Positions 52,787 to 62,598 are shown, numbered from the stretch's first letter. The stretch is 64,000 nt of DNA from Ruminococcus albus AD2013 (GCF_000526775.1 NZ_JAGS01000001.1:2356001-2420000), one strand, 5' to 3'. The notes: a model not told the origin generated them from the sequence alone. A program made the numbers and translations.

Positions 52787-54478
52787 TTGGAGCAGGTCGC
52801 AAAAAAGCCTACCGAAAGTAAGCTGAAACCAAAGCTTTTCTCGGTAATGAAAAACTATTCAAAGGGTCAGTTGGTAAATGATGTCACCGCAGGTGTGATA
52901 GTAGCTATAATCGCACTGCCGCTTTCCATCGCGCTGGCACTGGCGTCGGGTGTCGGTCCCGAACAGGGTCTGTATACCGCCATCGTTGCAGGATTCATAG
53001 TCGCATTCCTGGGCGGCAGCCGTGTGCAGATAGCAGGTCCTACTGCCGCATTTGCCACCATCGTTGCAGGCATCGTTGCCACAGAGGGTATGGAAGGTCT
53101 TGTGATATCCACCATAATGGCGGGCGTTATCATGATCGTCATGGGCTTCTGCCGCTTTGGTGCGCTGATAAAGTATATCCCCGGCACTATAACCAGCGGT
53201 TTCACCTTTGGTATAGCCGTGACCATTCTTATCGGTCAGATCAAGGATTTCTTCGGGCTGACCTTCAAAAACTCCCCGGTTGAAACCGTTGACAAGGTAA
53301 AGGAGATAGTCCTCTGCTTCGGCAGTCTTAATCCGCAGGCACTTCTTGTGGGCGCTGTATCACTGGCAATACTCATCTTCTGGCCTAAAAAGCTGGAGAA
53401 GATACCCGCTTCGCTTATAGCCGTAATAGTCGGTTCTGTGATGGTGGGCGTGCTGGATATGAAGGTAAACACCATAGGAAGCCTGTACAAAGTTTCAAAG
53501 GATCTTCCTCCCTTTACCGTACCTCACTTCACCTTTGCAAGAGTAAGGGCACTCCTGCCCAACGCTTTCACCATAGCAATACTCGCAGCTGTTGAATCAC
53601 TGCTTTCATGCGTTGTTGCCGATGGTATGATAGGTTCAAAGCACCGTTCCAATATGGAGCTTATCGCACAGGGTGCCGCTAATATCGGCTCTGCGCTTTT
53701 CGGCGGAATCCCCGCAACAGGCGCTATCGCACGTACAGCCGCAAACGTCAAGAACGGCGGCAGAACTCCCATTGCAGGTATGGTACATTCCGTTGTAGTA
53801 CTTATAATACTCTGCCTGCTGATGGATAAGGCATCGCTGATACCAATGCCCACCATTGCGGCAATACTCTTTGTGGTGGCATACAATATGTGCGGCTGGC
53901 GAAATATCCGCAACACTATAAAGACCGCTCCCAAGAGCGATATCGCTGTACTCTTCGTCACACTGGTATTCACCGTTGTATTCGACCTCGTAGTAGCCAT
54001 AGGAGTAGGCATGGTAATGGCTTCACTGCTGTTCATGAAGCGTATGGCTGATGTTACCGAGGCTCATGCATGGGTAGATGTTGACGACGAGGACACCGAC
54101 CCCGATAATATACTCCTTAAAAAGATACCAAAGAATACCAGAGTATTCGAGATAAACGGACCCATGTTCTTTGCGGCTGCCGATAAGTACAGCTATATGC
54201 TCTCCGATGAAAATATCGACGTTCTCTGCATACGTATGAGAAACGTGCCCGCCATAGATGCCGCAGGTGTCGAAGCACTTATGGGTATCGTAAAGCGCTG
54301 TGAAAAGAACAATGTAAAGGTAATATTCTCACACGTCAACGAACAGCCCATGCACGCCATGGAAAAGGCAGGTTTCATCGAACACGTCGGCAAGGAGAAT
54401 TTCTGCGACCATATAGATACCGCACTCCTCCGTGCCGAAGCAATCGAGAACAGCATCGTGGCAGCTTCCGCAAAGTAA
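52787..54478 (+). CDS. SulP family anion transporter with STAS domain
   Basis: A 563-residue anion carrier of the SLC26/SulP family (sulfate, bicarbonate or related anions). Ten or more helices span about 25-420 with the SulP signature QIAGPTAAFATIVAG and the second-repeat motif GGIPATGAIARTAAN. A STAS domain (about 445-550) carries RMRNVPAIDAAG and the FSHVNEQ strand. The start is TTG 52787 with GGAG upstream at a slightly long spacing; no better start is seen. Own promoter and terminator. The substrate cannot be fixed from sequence. Confidence 0.93.
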   Translation: MEQVAKKPTESKLKPKLFSVMKNYSKGQLVNDVTAGVIVAIIALPLSIALALASGVGPEQGLYTAIVAGFIVAFLGGSRVQIAGPTAAFATIVAGIVATEGMEGLVISTIMAGVIMIVMGFCRFGALIKYIPGTITSGFTFGIAVTILIGQIKDFFGLTFKNSPVETVDKVKEIVLCFGSLNPQALLVGAVSLAILIFWPKKLEKIPASLIAVIVGSVMVGVLDMKVNTIGSLYKVSKDLPPFTVPHFTFARVRALLPNAFTIAILAAVESLLSCVVADGMIGSKHRSNMELIAQGAANIGSALFGGIPATGAIARTAANVKNGGRTPIAGMVHSVVVLIILCLLMDKASLIPMPTIAAILFVVAYNMCGWRNIRNTIKTAPKSDIAVLFVTLVFTVVFDLVVAIGVGMVMASLLFMKRMADVTEAHAWVDVDDEDTDPDNILLKKIPKNTRVFEINGPMFFAAADKYSYMLSDENIDVLCIRMRNVPAIDAAGVEALMGIVKRCEKNNVKVIFSHVNEQPMHAMEKAGFIEHVGKENFCDHIDTALLRAEAIENSIVAASAK

Positions 54479-54499
54479 GCCCGAATTTATGATCGTTTA

Positions 54500-54529
54500 A
54501 AGCGGAGGACTTTTCTGTTCTCCGCTTTT
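54500..54529 (+). terminator. Terminator of the SulP gene
   Basis: AAGCGGAG / CTCCGCTT arms with a 12-base loop, ending in TTTTG. Confidence 0.75.
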
Positions 54530-54638
54530 GCCGTATACATTTACTGACGCGTATTTTCGGAATATATCAAAAATACCGTATAAATATTCATATAAAAAAT
54601 TTATACTGATGAAGTGATATTTTAAAAGGGGGCATTTT

Positions 54639-55556
54639 ATGGGAGCAGGAGTTGTTATTTTAAAGCAGATAGTCATTATGTTCATAATACTCCTCATCGG
54701 ACTATGGTGCAGTCTGAAAGGGCTGATAACCAAGGAGGGCAACAAGCAGCTTTCTAAGGTGGCGCTGTATATCGTCAACCCGCTGCTGATATTCATGTCC
54801 TACCAGAGTGAGTACAGCAGCAAACTGCTGAGAGGTCTGATGTGGTCGTTCCTGCTTTCAGGAATAACCTTCGGGGTAGCGATAGCGCTTTCAACACTTC
54901 TTATAAGCAAAAAACGCCCCGAACATTCTCTGGAGCGCTTCTCGGCTGTATATTCAAACTGCGGATTCATCGGCATACCGCTAATACGGGGAATTTACGG
55001 CGATGAGGGCGTACTTTACCTCACGGCGTACATAACACTTTTCAACATCCTTGTATGGACCCACGGCTACATGACCATGAAAGAGAGCCGCGATTTCAAA
55101 TCATTCATCAAGGCGGCGACTTCACCCTCCGTGATAGCGGTGTTCATAGGGCTTATATTCTACCTTATGCAGATACGTCTGCCCGAGATACTTCACACAT
55201 CCTTGCAGTATGTCTCGGATATGAACACTCCCCTAGCCATGCTGATAGCAGGCTCAGCGGCGGCACAGACAAACGTGCTGAAAGCCCTGAAAAACAAGGG
55301 GCTTTACATGGTGTGCGCCTACAAGCTGTTTTTACTGCCCATAGTTGCCTTTGCGCTGGTGCAATTCCTGCCGGCGCCCCACATGGTAAAAATGGTAGTG
55401 CTGATAGCATCTGCCTGCCCTGTTGCAACAACAGGTACCATGTTCGCCATACAGTTCGACAAAAATCCCGAACGCTGTTCAGAATTCTTTGCAGTAAGCA
55501 CTCTACTCAGCGGACTTACACTCCCGCTGGTGACGATGCTGGGCGAAATGTTCTGA
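54639..55556 (+). CDS. AEC family transporter (auxin-efflux-carrier type)
   Basis: A 305-residue membrane carrier with about ten helices in two inverted halves. NPLLIFMSYQ, YSNCGFIGIPLIRGIYG and NTPLAMLIAGSAAAQ are the expected AEC motifs, the last in the cross-over helix. Relatives carry malate, malonate or amino acids; the substrate is unknown. AAAGGGGGC precedes ATG. Monocistronic. Confidence 0.9.
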   Translation: MGAGVVILKQIVIMFIILLIGLWCSLKGLITKEGNKQLSKVALYIVNPLLIFMSYQSEYSSKLLRGLMWSFLLSGITFGVAIALSTLLISKKRPEHSLERFSAVYSNCGFIGIPLIRGIYGDEGVLYLTAYITLFNILVWTHGYMTMKESRDFKSFIKAATSPSVIAVFIGLIFYLMQIRLPEILHTSLQYVSDMNTPLAMLIAGSAAAQTNVLKALKNKGLYMVCAYKLFLLPIVAFALVQFLPAPHMVKMVVLIASACPVATTGTMFAIQFDKNPERCSEFFAVSTLLSGLTLPLVTMLGEMF

Positions 55557-55574
55557 ATACAAAACATCAAATAA

Positions 55575-55621
55575 GCGGCAGCAGCCACGGAAGAGAGTTC
55601 CGGCTGTTGCCGCCTTTTTTT
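55575..55621 (+). terminator. Terminator of the AEC gene
   Basis: GCGGCA-CAGCC and GGCTG-TGCCGC arms around a loop with inner GGAA/TTCC pairing, then TTTTTTT. Confidence 0.9.
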
Positions 55622-55626
55622 GCATA

Positions 55627-55665
55627 TAAAAACGGCACTTCTGTCATCTGACAAAAGTGCCGTTT
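55627..55665 (-). terminator. Terminator of the CD1247-type gene
   Basis: AACGGCACTT and AAGTGCCGTT with inner TGTCA/TGACA pairing. TTTTTA follows on the minus strand. Confidence 0.87.
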
Positions 55666-55686
55666 GCTATTCATGAAAAGCGGATA

Positions 55687-56100
55687 TTATTCCTCGGTAT
55701 CGTCCTCTGAAAAATCAAATTCAAGACTCTCTCCACAGTTCGGACATTCTATCGAACCGCTCTCGACCATCTTGTCGTCCATAACAATGGTCTCGCCGCA
55801 GGTAGGACATACACACTCGTAAAGTGTGTCGTCATCGGGATCATAGTCATAATCCTCATCATCGTCGTCACCGTAGAACTCATCGTAGAAATCGTCCTCC
55901 AGATCGGAAAGATCGTCGCTTAAACTGTCAACTACATCAACAGTCTCGTCAGCCAGAACAGTAACGTCCTCGATAGCCTTTGCCATCTCCTCCATCAGTT
56001 CAGCCATAGCCTTCAGTACCTTGCCCTGATCGGTGGTCTCATCGATCTTCATGCCTTCCATAAGACCCTTGATATAAGCTGCCTTGTTGCTGAGCTCCAT
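55687..56100 (-). CDS. CD1247 N-terminal-domain protein with zinc ribbon
   Basis: 137 residues. The start NKAAYIKGLMEGMKIDETTDQGK fits the CD1247-type N-terminal helical domain common in Clostridia. An acidic coiled-coil and a run of Asp/Glu lead to a zinc ribbon with CPTCGE and CPNCGE pairs. ATG 56100 lies behind AGGAGG; a start seven codons upstream would not use it. It lies 45 bp downstream of efp and may share its transcript. Role unknown. Confidence 0.85.
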   Translation of the reverse strand: MELSNKAAYIKGLMEGMKIDETTDQGKVLKAMAELMEEMAKAIEDVTVLADETVDVVDSLSDDLSDLEDDFYDEFYGDDDDEDYDYDPDDDTLYECVCPTCGETIVMDDKMVESGSIECPNCGESLEFDFSEDDTEE

Positions 56101-56145
56101 TACAGCCGCCCTCCTTTTCACAGATAATGACCTGTTTGTTGTGAC

Positions 56146-56703
56146 TTATGCACGCTCCATGTACTCGCAGGTACGTGTGTCGATCCTGATCTTGTCGCCT
56201 GTGTTGATGAACAGAGGAACTCTGATCTCAGCACCTGTCTCAACAGTTGCAGGCTTTGTAGCATTTGTAGCAGTGTTGCCCTTCTCGCCGGGCTCTGTCT
56301 CTGTAACTTCGAGGTCTACAAAGAAAGGAGGCTCAACGCCGAATACCTGACCCTTGTAGGAAAGGATCTTACATACCATGTTCTCCTTAACGAACTTGAA
56401 GTTATCGGAAAGCTCGCTCTTGTTTACGGGGATCAGCTCAAAAGTCTCTGCATCCATGAAGTAGTAGAGATCGCCGTCGCTGTAAGAATATTCCATATCC
56501 TTTCTCTCAACGTAAGCAGTAGGGAACTTTGCAGTAGGGTTGTATGTCTTTTCAATTACAGAACCTGTAATTACGTTCTTTACCTTTGCTCTTACGAAAG
56601 CTGCACCTTTACCGGGCTTTACGTGCTGGAATTCAACGATCTGCATTACGTTGCCTTCCTCTTCAAAAGTCATACCATTTCTGAAATCGCCGGCTGTTAC
56701 CAT
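56146..56703 (-). CDS. efp: Elongation factor P
   Basis: A 185-residue, tRNA-mimicking factor that relieves ribosomes stalled at polyproline. Three beta-barrel domains are present. The modifiable Lys32 lies in the HVKPGKGAAF loop of domain I, flanked by Gly as expected. The C-terminal signature RIDTRTCEYMERA is intact. GGAGGTACTTAAAT precedes ATG. No modification gene is nearby, so the Lys may stay unmodified or be modified elsewhere. Confidence 0.97.
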   Translation of the reverse strand: MVTAGDFRNGMTFEEEGNVMQIVEFQHVKPGKGAAFVRAKVKNVITGSVIEKTYNPTAKFPTAYVERKDMEYSYSDGDLYYFMDAETFELIPVNKSELSDNFKFVKENMVCKILSYKGQVFGVEPPFFVDLEVTETEPGEKGNTATNATKPATVETGAEIRVPLFINTGDKIRIDTRTCEYMERA

Positions 56704-56772
56704 ATTTAAGTACCTCCATTATTTTCTTAAAAAATATTTGTCCAAATCATATTTGCACATTTACATATCATA

Positions 56773-56801
56773 ATCATACCATATTTCGCGCTCCATTTCA
56801 A
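56773..56801 (-). promoter_or_regulatory. Promoter of efp
   Basis: TTGAAA (56796-56801), 17 bp, TATGAT (56773-56778) on the minus strand. Confidence 0.7.
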
Positions 56802-56983
56802 GTCTTTTAAAAAACTTTTTAAAAATTATTAGCATTAAATTTTTCGCATATTACCAAATCGCCCCAAGGCAGGGCTTTTTACGGTAAATATTTATATCTT
56901 GCCGTTATCGACCGTACAAATTTTTGTGAAAAACTGAAAAGATTATTAATATTTGAAATTCTCTCTTTAATTTGAAAGCCAAA

Positions 56984-56994
56984 TGTGCTATAAT
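56984..56994 (+). promoter_or_regulatory. Extended -10 promoter of pfp
   Basis: TGTGCTATAAT at 56984-56994. No good -35 is seen, so the extended -10 probably suffices. Confidence 0.55.
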
Positions 56995-57050
56995 TTTTGG
57001 GAAAGCGGAGTGGTGTCCGCTTAAATAAGGTGTTATACGGAGGTATACAA

Positions 57051-58253
57051 ATGAATATTGCAGTTGCTCAGTCGGGCGGACCGACCTGTGCTATCAACGC
57101 GTCCTTGGTAGGGGTATTCAAGGAAGCGCTGAAAACTCCCGCGATAGACGCTGTTTTCGGCTCTATCAACGGTATCGAGGGCATGATCAAGGACGAGCTC
57201 ATCGACCTCAAAATGGTCATAAGATCCAATGAGGATATGGAGCTTTTAAGGCAGACGCCCTCCACAGTACTCGGTTCATGCAGGTACAAGCTTCCTGCGG
57301 CGGACGAAGATGATGAGGTCTACCGCAAGATACAGGCAAATCTTGAAAAGCATCGTATCCAGGCGTTTTTCTACATAGGCGGTAACGATTCGATGGATAC
57401 GGTGGATAAGCTTTCGGTATATCTGAGATCGGTGGGTTCTGATATCAGGGTCATCGGTATCCCGAAGACTATCGACAACGATCTTCCCATAACCGACCAC
57501 ACTCCCGGCTTCGGTTCGGCGGCGAAATATGTAGCGGCTACCGTGCAGGAGATAATCCGCGACAGTTCGGTATATTCGGTGGATTCGGTAACTATCATCG
57601 AGATAATGGGCAGACACGCAGGCTGGCTGACGGCTTCTACCTGTGTGCTGAGGGCTAATGACGAGATAGCCCCCCACCTGATATATCTTCCCGAATGTGA
57701 CCTTGATGCTGACAAGTTTCTTGAAGATGTGCGCATAATGCAGGCTAAGCACAAGGCGGTCATCGTGGCGGTATCCGAGGGTGTGCGCATACCCGAGGAG
57801 AACAGGACGGATATCGTGGTGGATAATTTCGGTCACGAGTACCTGTCGGGCATAGGCAAGACCCTTGAACAGCTGGTAAAGGACAGGATAGGCTGTAAAG
57901 TACGTTCCATCGAGCTGAACGTTATGCAGAGGTGTTCCTCACATATCTGCTCCAAAACCGATATCGACGAAGCCGAGCTTATCGGCAGTGAGGGTGTCAA
58001 GCGCGCCCTTGCGGGGGAATCGGGCAAGATGGTATACTTCAAGCGTCTCAGCGATGTTCCCTATGTTATAACCGTTGAGACAACCGATGCTTCGCAGGTA
58101 GCGAACAAGGAAAAGTTCTTCCCGAAAAAGTGGGTGAACCATGCCCGCAACGATATCACGCCTGAGGCTGTAAGATACTTCCTGCCCCTTATACAGGGCG
58201 AAGTGAAGATAGCCATGAAAAACGGTATGCCTGTACATTTCAAGCTGAAATGA
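57051..58253 (+). CDS. pfp: Diphosphate-dependent phosphofructokinase
   Basis: A 400-residue 6-phosphofructokinase of the PPi-dependent type: fructose 6-phosphate + PPi to fructose 1,6-bisphosphate. YIGGNDSM (109-115) has Asp113, where ATP enzymes have Gly, and PKTIDND (138-144) has Lys139, the residue linked to PPi use in this family. The MGRHAGW motif and the DEAEL C-terminal region are present. ATG 57051 lies behind CGGAGG; an earlier in-frame start has no site. It makes glycolysis able to save ATP, typical of fibre-degrading anaerobes. Confidence 0.93.
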   Translation: MNIAVAQSGGPTCAINASLVGVFKEALKTPAIDAVFGSINGIEGMIKDELIDLKMVIRSNEDMELLRQTPSTVLGSCRYKLPAADEDDEVYRKIQANLEKHRIQAFFYIGGNDSMDTVDKLSVYLRSVGSDIRVIGIPKTIDNDLPITDHTPGFGSAAKYVAATVQEIIRDSSVYSVDSVTIIEIMGRHAGWLTASTCVLRANDEIAPHLIYLPECDLDADKFLEDVRIMQAKHKAVIVAVSEGVRIPEENRTDIVVDNFGHEYLSGIGKTLEQLVKDRIGCKVRSIELNVMQRCSSHICSKTDIDEAELIGSEGVKRALAGESGKMVYFKRLSDVPYVITVETTDASQVANKEKFFPKKWVNHARNDITPEAVRYFLPLIQGEVKIAMKNGMPVHFKLK

Positions 58254-58294
58254 TATTTGCAGCAAATTAGTGCAGGGTAAGTATTATTATACGT

Positions 58295-58343
58295 AAAAAA
58301 ATGCCAAGGAAGAGAGCTTTATTCAGACTCTCCTTCTTGGCAT
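58295..58343 (-). terminator. Terminator of the AraC regulator gene
   Basis: ATGCCAAG / CTTGGCAT with further GAGAG/CTCTC pairing inside, then TTTTTTT on the minus strand. The + strand side is weaker. Confidence 0.85.
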
Positions 58344-58357
58344 TTGCTGTTTACCGC

Positions 58358-59212
58358 TTAATCTCCCGTAACATTCGTCAGCTTATACAGCTTCCTGAAC
58401 TCAGTAGGTGTACAGCCCTTTATTTCCCTGAATACTCTGTTAAAGGTGGTCAGGCTTGAAAATCCTACCTGCATCGCTGCTTCTGTTACCGAGATATTCT
58501 CATCGAGCAGCAGCATTTCAGCAGCTTTTATCCTTCTGTGATTCAAAAAGCTTATGAAGGTCGTACGGCTGTATTTTTTGAATATCCTGGAAAAATGATA
58601 CTTGCTGTATCCCGCCATTCTTGCCAGATCATCAAGTGTGATATTGTACATATAGTTCTGCTCGATGTACTTGATAATACTACCAAATTTTTCCAGATAT
58701 TTTTCATCGTCATACTTCACAGCACTGATCTGATTCTCTTTGATCCTTGCAAGCAGTGTCAGCAGCTTGATGTAGATATATACCTCAGAAAGAACATCAA
58801 AATTGCTGTACAGCGTATAGATCTCTTTTATGAGGTTGCCCAGCGATATCCTGAGTTCCTCATCGGATTCCTCTCCTATCATAACAGGCGATTTAAGCAC
58901 CGAGTAAAGGTCATACAATGCAGGATTCGAGCTTATGCTCCTGTTGTCGAACAGCATGATCAGTCTGCGTCCCGACTGCGCTTTCATAGCGTGCAGCGTG
59001 CCCGCAGGTACTATCATAATATCCCGCTCATGCAGATCATAGGTCTTTCCGTCACACATCATAGTATAGCCGTTTGTCAGCGGCATAACTATCTCGATGG
59101 CATTGTGCCAGTGCACAGGATACTCTTCATTATCTACATTATCGTAGATCAGGACACTTCGATTCTCAACATAATCGACTGTCTCAAAATCCCCGTCCAG
59201 ATGTACTATCAT
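58358..59212 (-). CDS. AraC family regulator with cupin domain
   Basis: A 284-residue sugar-type regulator. An N-terminal cupin (about 10-110, HWHNAIEIVMP and IMIVPAGTLHAM) should bind the inducer. The C-terminal two helix-turn-helix units (about 185-280) include SKYHFSRIFKKYS and NRVFREIKGCTPTEFRK. ATG 59212 with GGGGG upstream fits; the longer in-frame start has no site. It is transcribed away from the DUF4380/GH3 pair, and the 317-bp gap holds both promoters, so it very probably controls them. Confidence 0.87.
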   Translation of the reverse strand: MIVHLDGDFETVDYVENRSVLIYDNVDNEEYPVHWHNAIEIVMPLTNGYTMMCDGKTYDLHERDIMIVPAGTLHAMKAQSGRRLIMLFDNRSISSNPALYDLYSVLKSPVMIGEESDEELRISLGNLIKEIYTLYSNFDVLSEVYIYIKLLTLLARIKENQISAVKYDDEKYLEKFGSIIKYIEQNYMYNITLDDLARMAGYSKYHFSRIFKKYSRTTFISFLNHRRIKAAEMLLLDENISVTEAAMQVGFSSLTTFNRVFREIKGCTPTEFRKLYKLTNVTGD

Positions 59213-59355
59213 GATCGTTTCTACCCCCGTCTGATCACGCGGCTTTACTACCCTTGCCGCGCATAAATTACTCCATATTATTTCATAACCGATATTCCAA
59301 AATGACTTGTCTGTTTTCCACCCGACAGACAAAAAATTGCTGTATCTTGTTACAT

Positions 59356-59384
59356 ATTATAACACAAAACTTTTGATTTTTCAA
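59356..59384 (-). promoter_or_regulatory. Promoter of the AraC regulator gene
   Basis: TTGAAA (59379-59384), 17 bp, TATAAT (59356-59361) on the minus strand. Confidence 0.8.
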
Positions 59385-59468
59385 TATATTCAACAGAGAA
59401 TTCTGGAATTTATCACAATTTTTTTATATAAATAAGCAATATTTGTAACCGATAACGCAAGAAATGAG

Positions 59469-59497
59469 TTGCAAAAATCGGGTATTCAGTGTATAAT
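59469..59497 (+). promoter_or_regulatory. Promoter of the DUF4380 / GH3 operon
   Basis: TTGCAA (59469-59474), 17 bp, TATAAT (59492-59497), with CAGTG before the -10. Confidence 0.75.
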
Positions 59498-59529
59498 CAA
59501 ATAACAAAATGTAAGCGGAGGTGCTTTTT

Positions 59530-60429
59530 ATGAGCGTTAAGATATCAGAAAAAGAATACAAAAGCTACGGTAAATGCGTGTTTATAGAGAATGATTCCTG
59601 TGCTCTCGCAGTGACTGTTGAGTTCGGCCCGAGAGTTATTTACTTCGCACTTAACGGCAGAGAAAACGTTATGCTGGAAGACGAAGAAGGAAGTTTCACT
59701 GTTGATGTTGAGGGCTACGGCACCTGGCGCAACAGAGGCGGTCACAGACTCTGGGTAGCTCCCGAGCTTATCCCCGAGACCTATAACCCCGACAACGACC
59801 CCGTTGCATACAAAGCAGACGGCGACACCGTAACATTCACTCCCCCCGCTACGCCTTTCGGCAAGCAGCTTGAAACTGTTATAACTCTCGATGCAAGCAA
59901 GCCGATAGTTACAGTTACACAGCGCATAAAGAATATCGGCGACAAGGAGGCAGATTTTGCTCTCTGGTCAATAACAGGTCTTACCGCAGGCGGCACGGCT
60001 GTTATACCGATGTGTACAAGAAAATCGGGTTATCTGCCTAACAGAGTAATGAGCCTGTGGGATTATTCCGATATCAACGACCCCCGCTTCAAGCTGACTA
60101 ATGAGTATGTCCGCATCAGACAGGACAAGTTCATACAGGGCGCATTCAAGGCAGGCTTCAATGTTGAGGACGGCTTTGCGGCTTACGCTGTTAACGAGCA
60201 GATATTCGTTAAGTGCTTCGGTGAGTATCAGTTTGTTGAATACCCCGATTATTCCTGCAATTTTGAAATGTATACAAACAGCAAGTTCCTTGAATGTGAG
60301 ATACTGGGTGAAAAGAGAAAGTATCAGCCCGGCGAGACTGCCGAGGTCACAGAGACATGGCATCTGCTGGATAACAAGGGAGATACAGAGCCTCAGCTCG
60401 ATAAGATAAGAACAGCTGTCGGCAAATGA
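59530..60429 (+). CDS. DUF4380-like, aldose-epimerase-fold protein
   Basis: A 299-residue cytoplasmic beta-rich protein. VEFGPRVIYFALNGRENVM at the start and GTWRNRGGHRLWVAPELIPETYNPDN match DUF4380-type, galactose-mutarotase-like folds. It may convert anomers of a sugar released by the GH3 enzyme encoded 44 bp downstream, but no enzymatic role is proven. ATG 59530 lies behind GCGGAGG; a GTG three codons upstream is not better. Confidence 0.78.
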   Translation: MSVKISEKEYKSYGKCVFIENDSCALAVTVEFGPRVIYFALNGRENVMLEDEEGSFTVDVEGYGTWRNRGGHRLWVAPELIPETYNPDNDPVAYKADGDTVTFTPPATPFGKQLETVITLDASKPIVTVTQRIKNIGDKEADFALWSITGLTAGGTAVIPMCTRKSGYLPNRVMSLWDYSDINDPRFKLTNEYVRIRQDKFIQGAFKAGFNVEDGFAAYAVNEQIFVKCFGEYQFVEYPDYSCNFEMYTNSKFLECEILGEKRKYQPGETAEVTETWHLLDNKGDTEPQLDKIRTAVGK

Positions 60430-60473
60430 TCAGGTGATATATAATATAATTATGAAAGGTTAGGAGGAAGGTC

Positions 60474-62549
60474 ATGAAAAAGTACCTTGATGAAACCCTC
60501 TCGGCGGAGGAAAGAGCTGAAGCGCTCACAGACGAAATGACTACGGAGGAGCAGGCGTCACAGCTGAGATACGACGCGCCTGCCGTTCCGAGACTGGGAA
60601 TACCCGCATACAACTGGTGGAACGAGGGCATACACGGTTTTGCACGTTCAGGCGTTGCTACCATGTTCCCCCAGGCTATCGGTCTTGCGGCTATGTTCGA
60701 TGATGAACTGACCCAGAAAACTGCCGAAGTAACTTCGGAGGAAGTAAGAGCTAAGTACAATGTCTACACTAAGGAGGAAGACCGCGATATATACAAGGGT
60801 CTTACTCTGTGGGCACCTAATATAAACATATTCCGTGATCCCCGCTGGGGCAGAGGTCATGAGACTTTCGGTGAAGATCCTTATCTTACCACACGCAACG
60901 GCAAGGCTGTTGTAAGAGGTCTTCAGGGCGACGGAAAAGTTATGAAGGCTGCTGCTTGTGCTAAGCATTTCGCAGTACACAGTGGTCCCGAGGCTATACG
61001 CCATTCATTTGATGCCAAGGCAAATGCAAAGGATATGGAGGAGACTTATCTCCCTGCATTTGAGGCACTGGTAAAGGAAGCTAAGGTAGAAAGCGTTATG
61101 GGCGCGTACAACCGTGTAAACGGTGAACCTGCCTGCGCCAGTGATTTCCTGATGGCTAAGCTGAAAGAATGGGGATTTGACGGCTACTTCGTTTCCGACT
61201 GCTGGGCTATACGCGATTTCCACGAAAATCACATGGTAACCGCCAACGCTATCGAATCTACCGCTATGGCACTGAAAGCAGGCTGCGATGTTAACTGCGG
61301 CTGTACATATCAGAATCTTCTGGTAGCACTTGAAAAGGGTGCTGTTACCAAGGAAGATATCCGTACCGCTTGTGTACACCTGATGCGCACAAGAATGAGA
61401 CTTGGTATGTTCGATAAGAAGACTGAGTTCGATGATATCCCCTACGATAAGGTAGCTTGCAAGGAACACAAGGCTGTATCACTTGAGTGTGCTGAGAAGT
61501 CCCTTGTTATGTTGGAAAACAACGGCATACTGCCTATCGATGAAAAGAAGTACAAGACTATCGCAGTTATAGGTCCTAACTCAGACAGCAGAACAGCACT
61601 CGAGGGCAACTACAATGGTCTTTCCGACAGATATATAACATTCCTGAACGGCATTCAGGACAGATTCAGCGGCAGAGTCATCTTCGCTGAGGGCTGCCAC
61701 CTGTACAAGGACAGAGTTTCTAATCTGGCACAGGCAGGCGACCGTTATGCAGAGGCTGTTGCAGCTGCTAAGTTCGCTGATATGACAATACTCTGCCTTG
61801 GTCTCGACGCTACTATCGAGGGCGAAGAGGGCGATACCGGCAACGAGTTCTCCTCGGGCGACAAGAATGGTCTGACACTGCCTCCTCCCCAGAGAGAACT
61901 GGTGAAGAAGATAATGGCACTGGGCAAGCCTGTTGTTACTGTTGTATGCGCAGGTTCGGCTATAAATCCCGAAAGCAAGCCCGATGCACTGATACACGCA
62001 TTCTATCCCGGTGAAATGGGCGGTAAGGCACTGGCTGAGGTTCTCTTCGGTGATGTTTCACCTTCCGGCAAGCTGCCTGTTACATTCTATGAGGATACCG
62101 ATAAACTGCCCGAATTCACTGATTATTCCATGAAGGGCAGAACATACCGCTACACCACCGAGAACGTACTGTATCCTTTCGGCTACGGACTTACCTACGG
62201 CGGTGTTAAGGTCACAAAGGTTGAATACAAGGACGGCAAGGCAGTAGTTACCGCAGAAAACAGCGGCAAGGCTACCGAGGACGTTATACAGCTTTATATT
62301 AAGGACTACTGCGAACACGCAGTACCCAATGTCAGCCTGTGCGGATTCAAGCGCGTTAAGCTGAATGAAGGCGAGACCGCTGTATTCGAGATAGAAGTTC
62401 CTGAAAAGGCATTCACAGCAGTTGACGACAACGGCGTGAGAAAGGTATTCGGCAGCAAGTTCACTCTGTTTGCAGGAACCTCTCAGCCTGATGCACTCAG
62501 CGAGAAGCTGACGGGTATCAAGTGCGCAAGCGTTGATATAACCAAGTAA
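60474..62549 (+). CDS. GH3 glycosidase, beta-glucosidase/beta-xylosidase-like
   Basis: A 691-residue family 3 glycoside hydrolase. The N-terminal barrel has RDPRWGRGHETFGEDPYLT and KHFAVHSGPE. The nucleophile Asp is in YFVSDCWAI near residue 242. The second domain carries VIGPNSDSRTALEGNYNG, and a C-terminal FN3-like domain starts near 580. There is no signal peptide, so it acts on imported oligosaccharides. The layout resembles beta-xylosidases of rumen Ruminococcus; glucosidase or xylosidase activity is not separable by eye. It is co-transcribed with the DUF4380 gene, AraC-regulated, AGGAGGAAGGTC before ATG. Confidence 0.93.
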   Translation: MKKYLDETLSAEERAEALTDEMTTEEQASQLRYDAPAVPRLGIPAYNWWNEGIHGFARSGVATMFPQAIGLAAMFDDELTQKTAEVTSEEVRAKYNVYTKEEDRDIYKGLTLWAPNINIFRDPRWGRGHETFGEDPYLTTRNGKAVVRGLQGDGKVMKAAACAKHFAVHSGPEAIRHSFDAKANAKDMEETYLPAFEALVKEAKVESVMGAYNRVNGEPACASDFLMAKLKEWGFDGYFVSDCWAIRDFHENHMVTANAIESTAMALKAGCDVNCGCTYQNLLVALEKGAVTKEDIRTACVHLMRTRMRLGMFDKKTEFDDIPYDKVACKEHKAVSLECAEKSLVMLENNGILPIDEKKYKTIAVIGPNSDSRTALEGNYNGLSDRYITFLNGIQDRFSGRVIFAEGCHLYKDRVSNLAQAGDRYAEAVAAAKFADMTILCLGLDATIEGEEGDTGNEFSSGDKNGLTLPPPQRELVKKIMALGKPVVTVVCAGSAINPESKPDALIHAFYPGEMGGKALAEVLFGDVSPSGKLPVTFYEDTDKLPEFTDYSMKGRTYRYTTENVLYPFGYGLTYGGVKVTKVEYKDGKAVVTAENSGKATEDVIQLYIKDYCEHAVPNVSLCGFKRVKLNEGETAVFEIEVPEKAFTAVDDNGVRKVFGSKFTLFAGTSQPDALSEKLTGIKCASVDITK

Positions 62550-62598
62550 CGCGCACATAAACTTGCATTACTCTCTCTCATATATACCCATTAAACGC

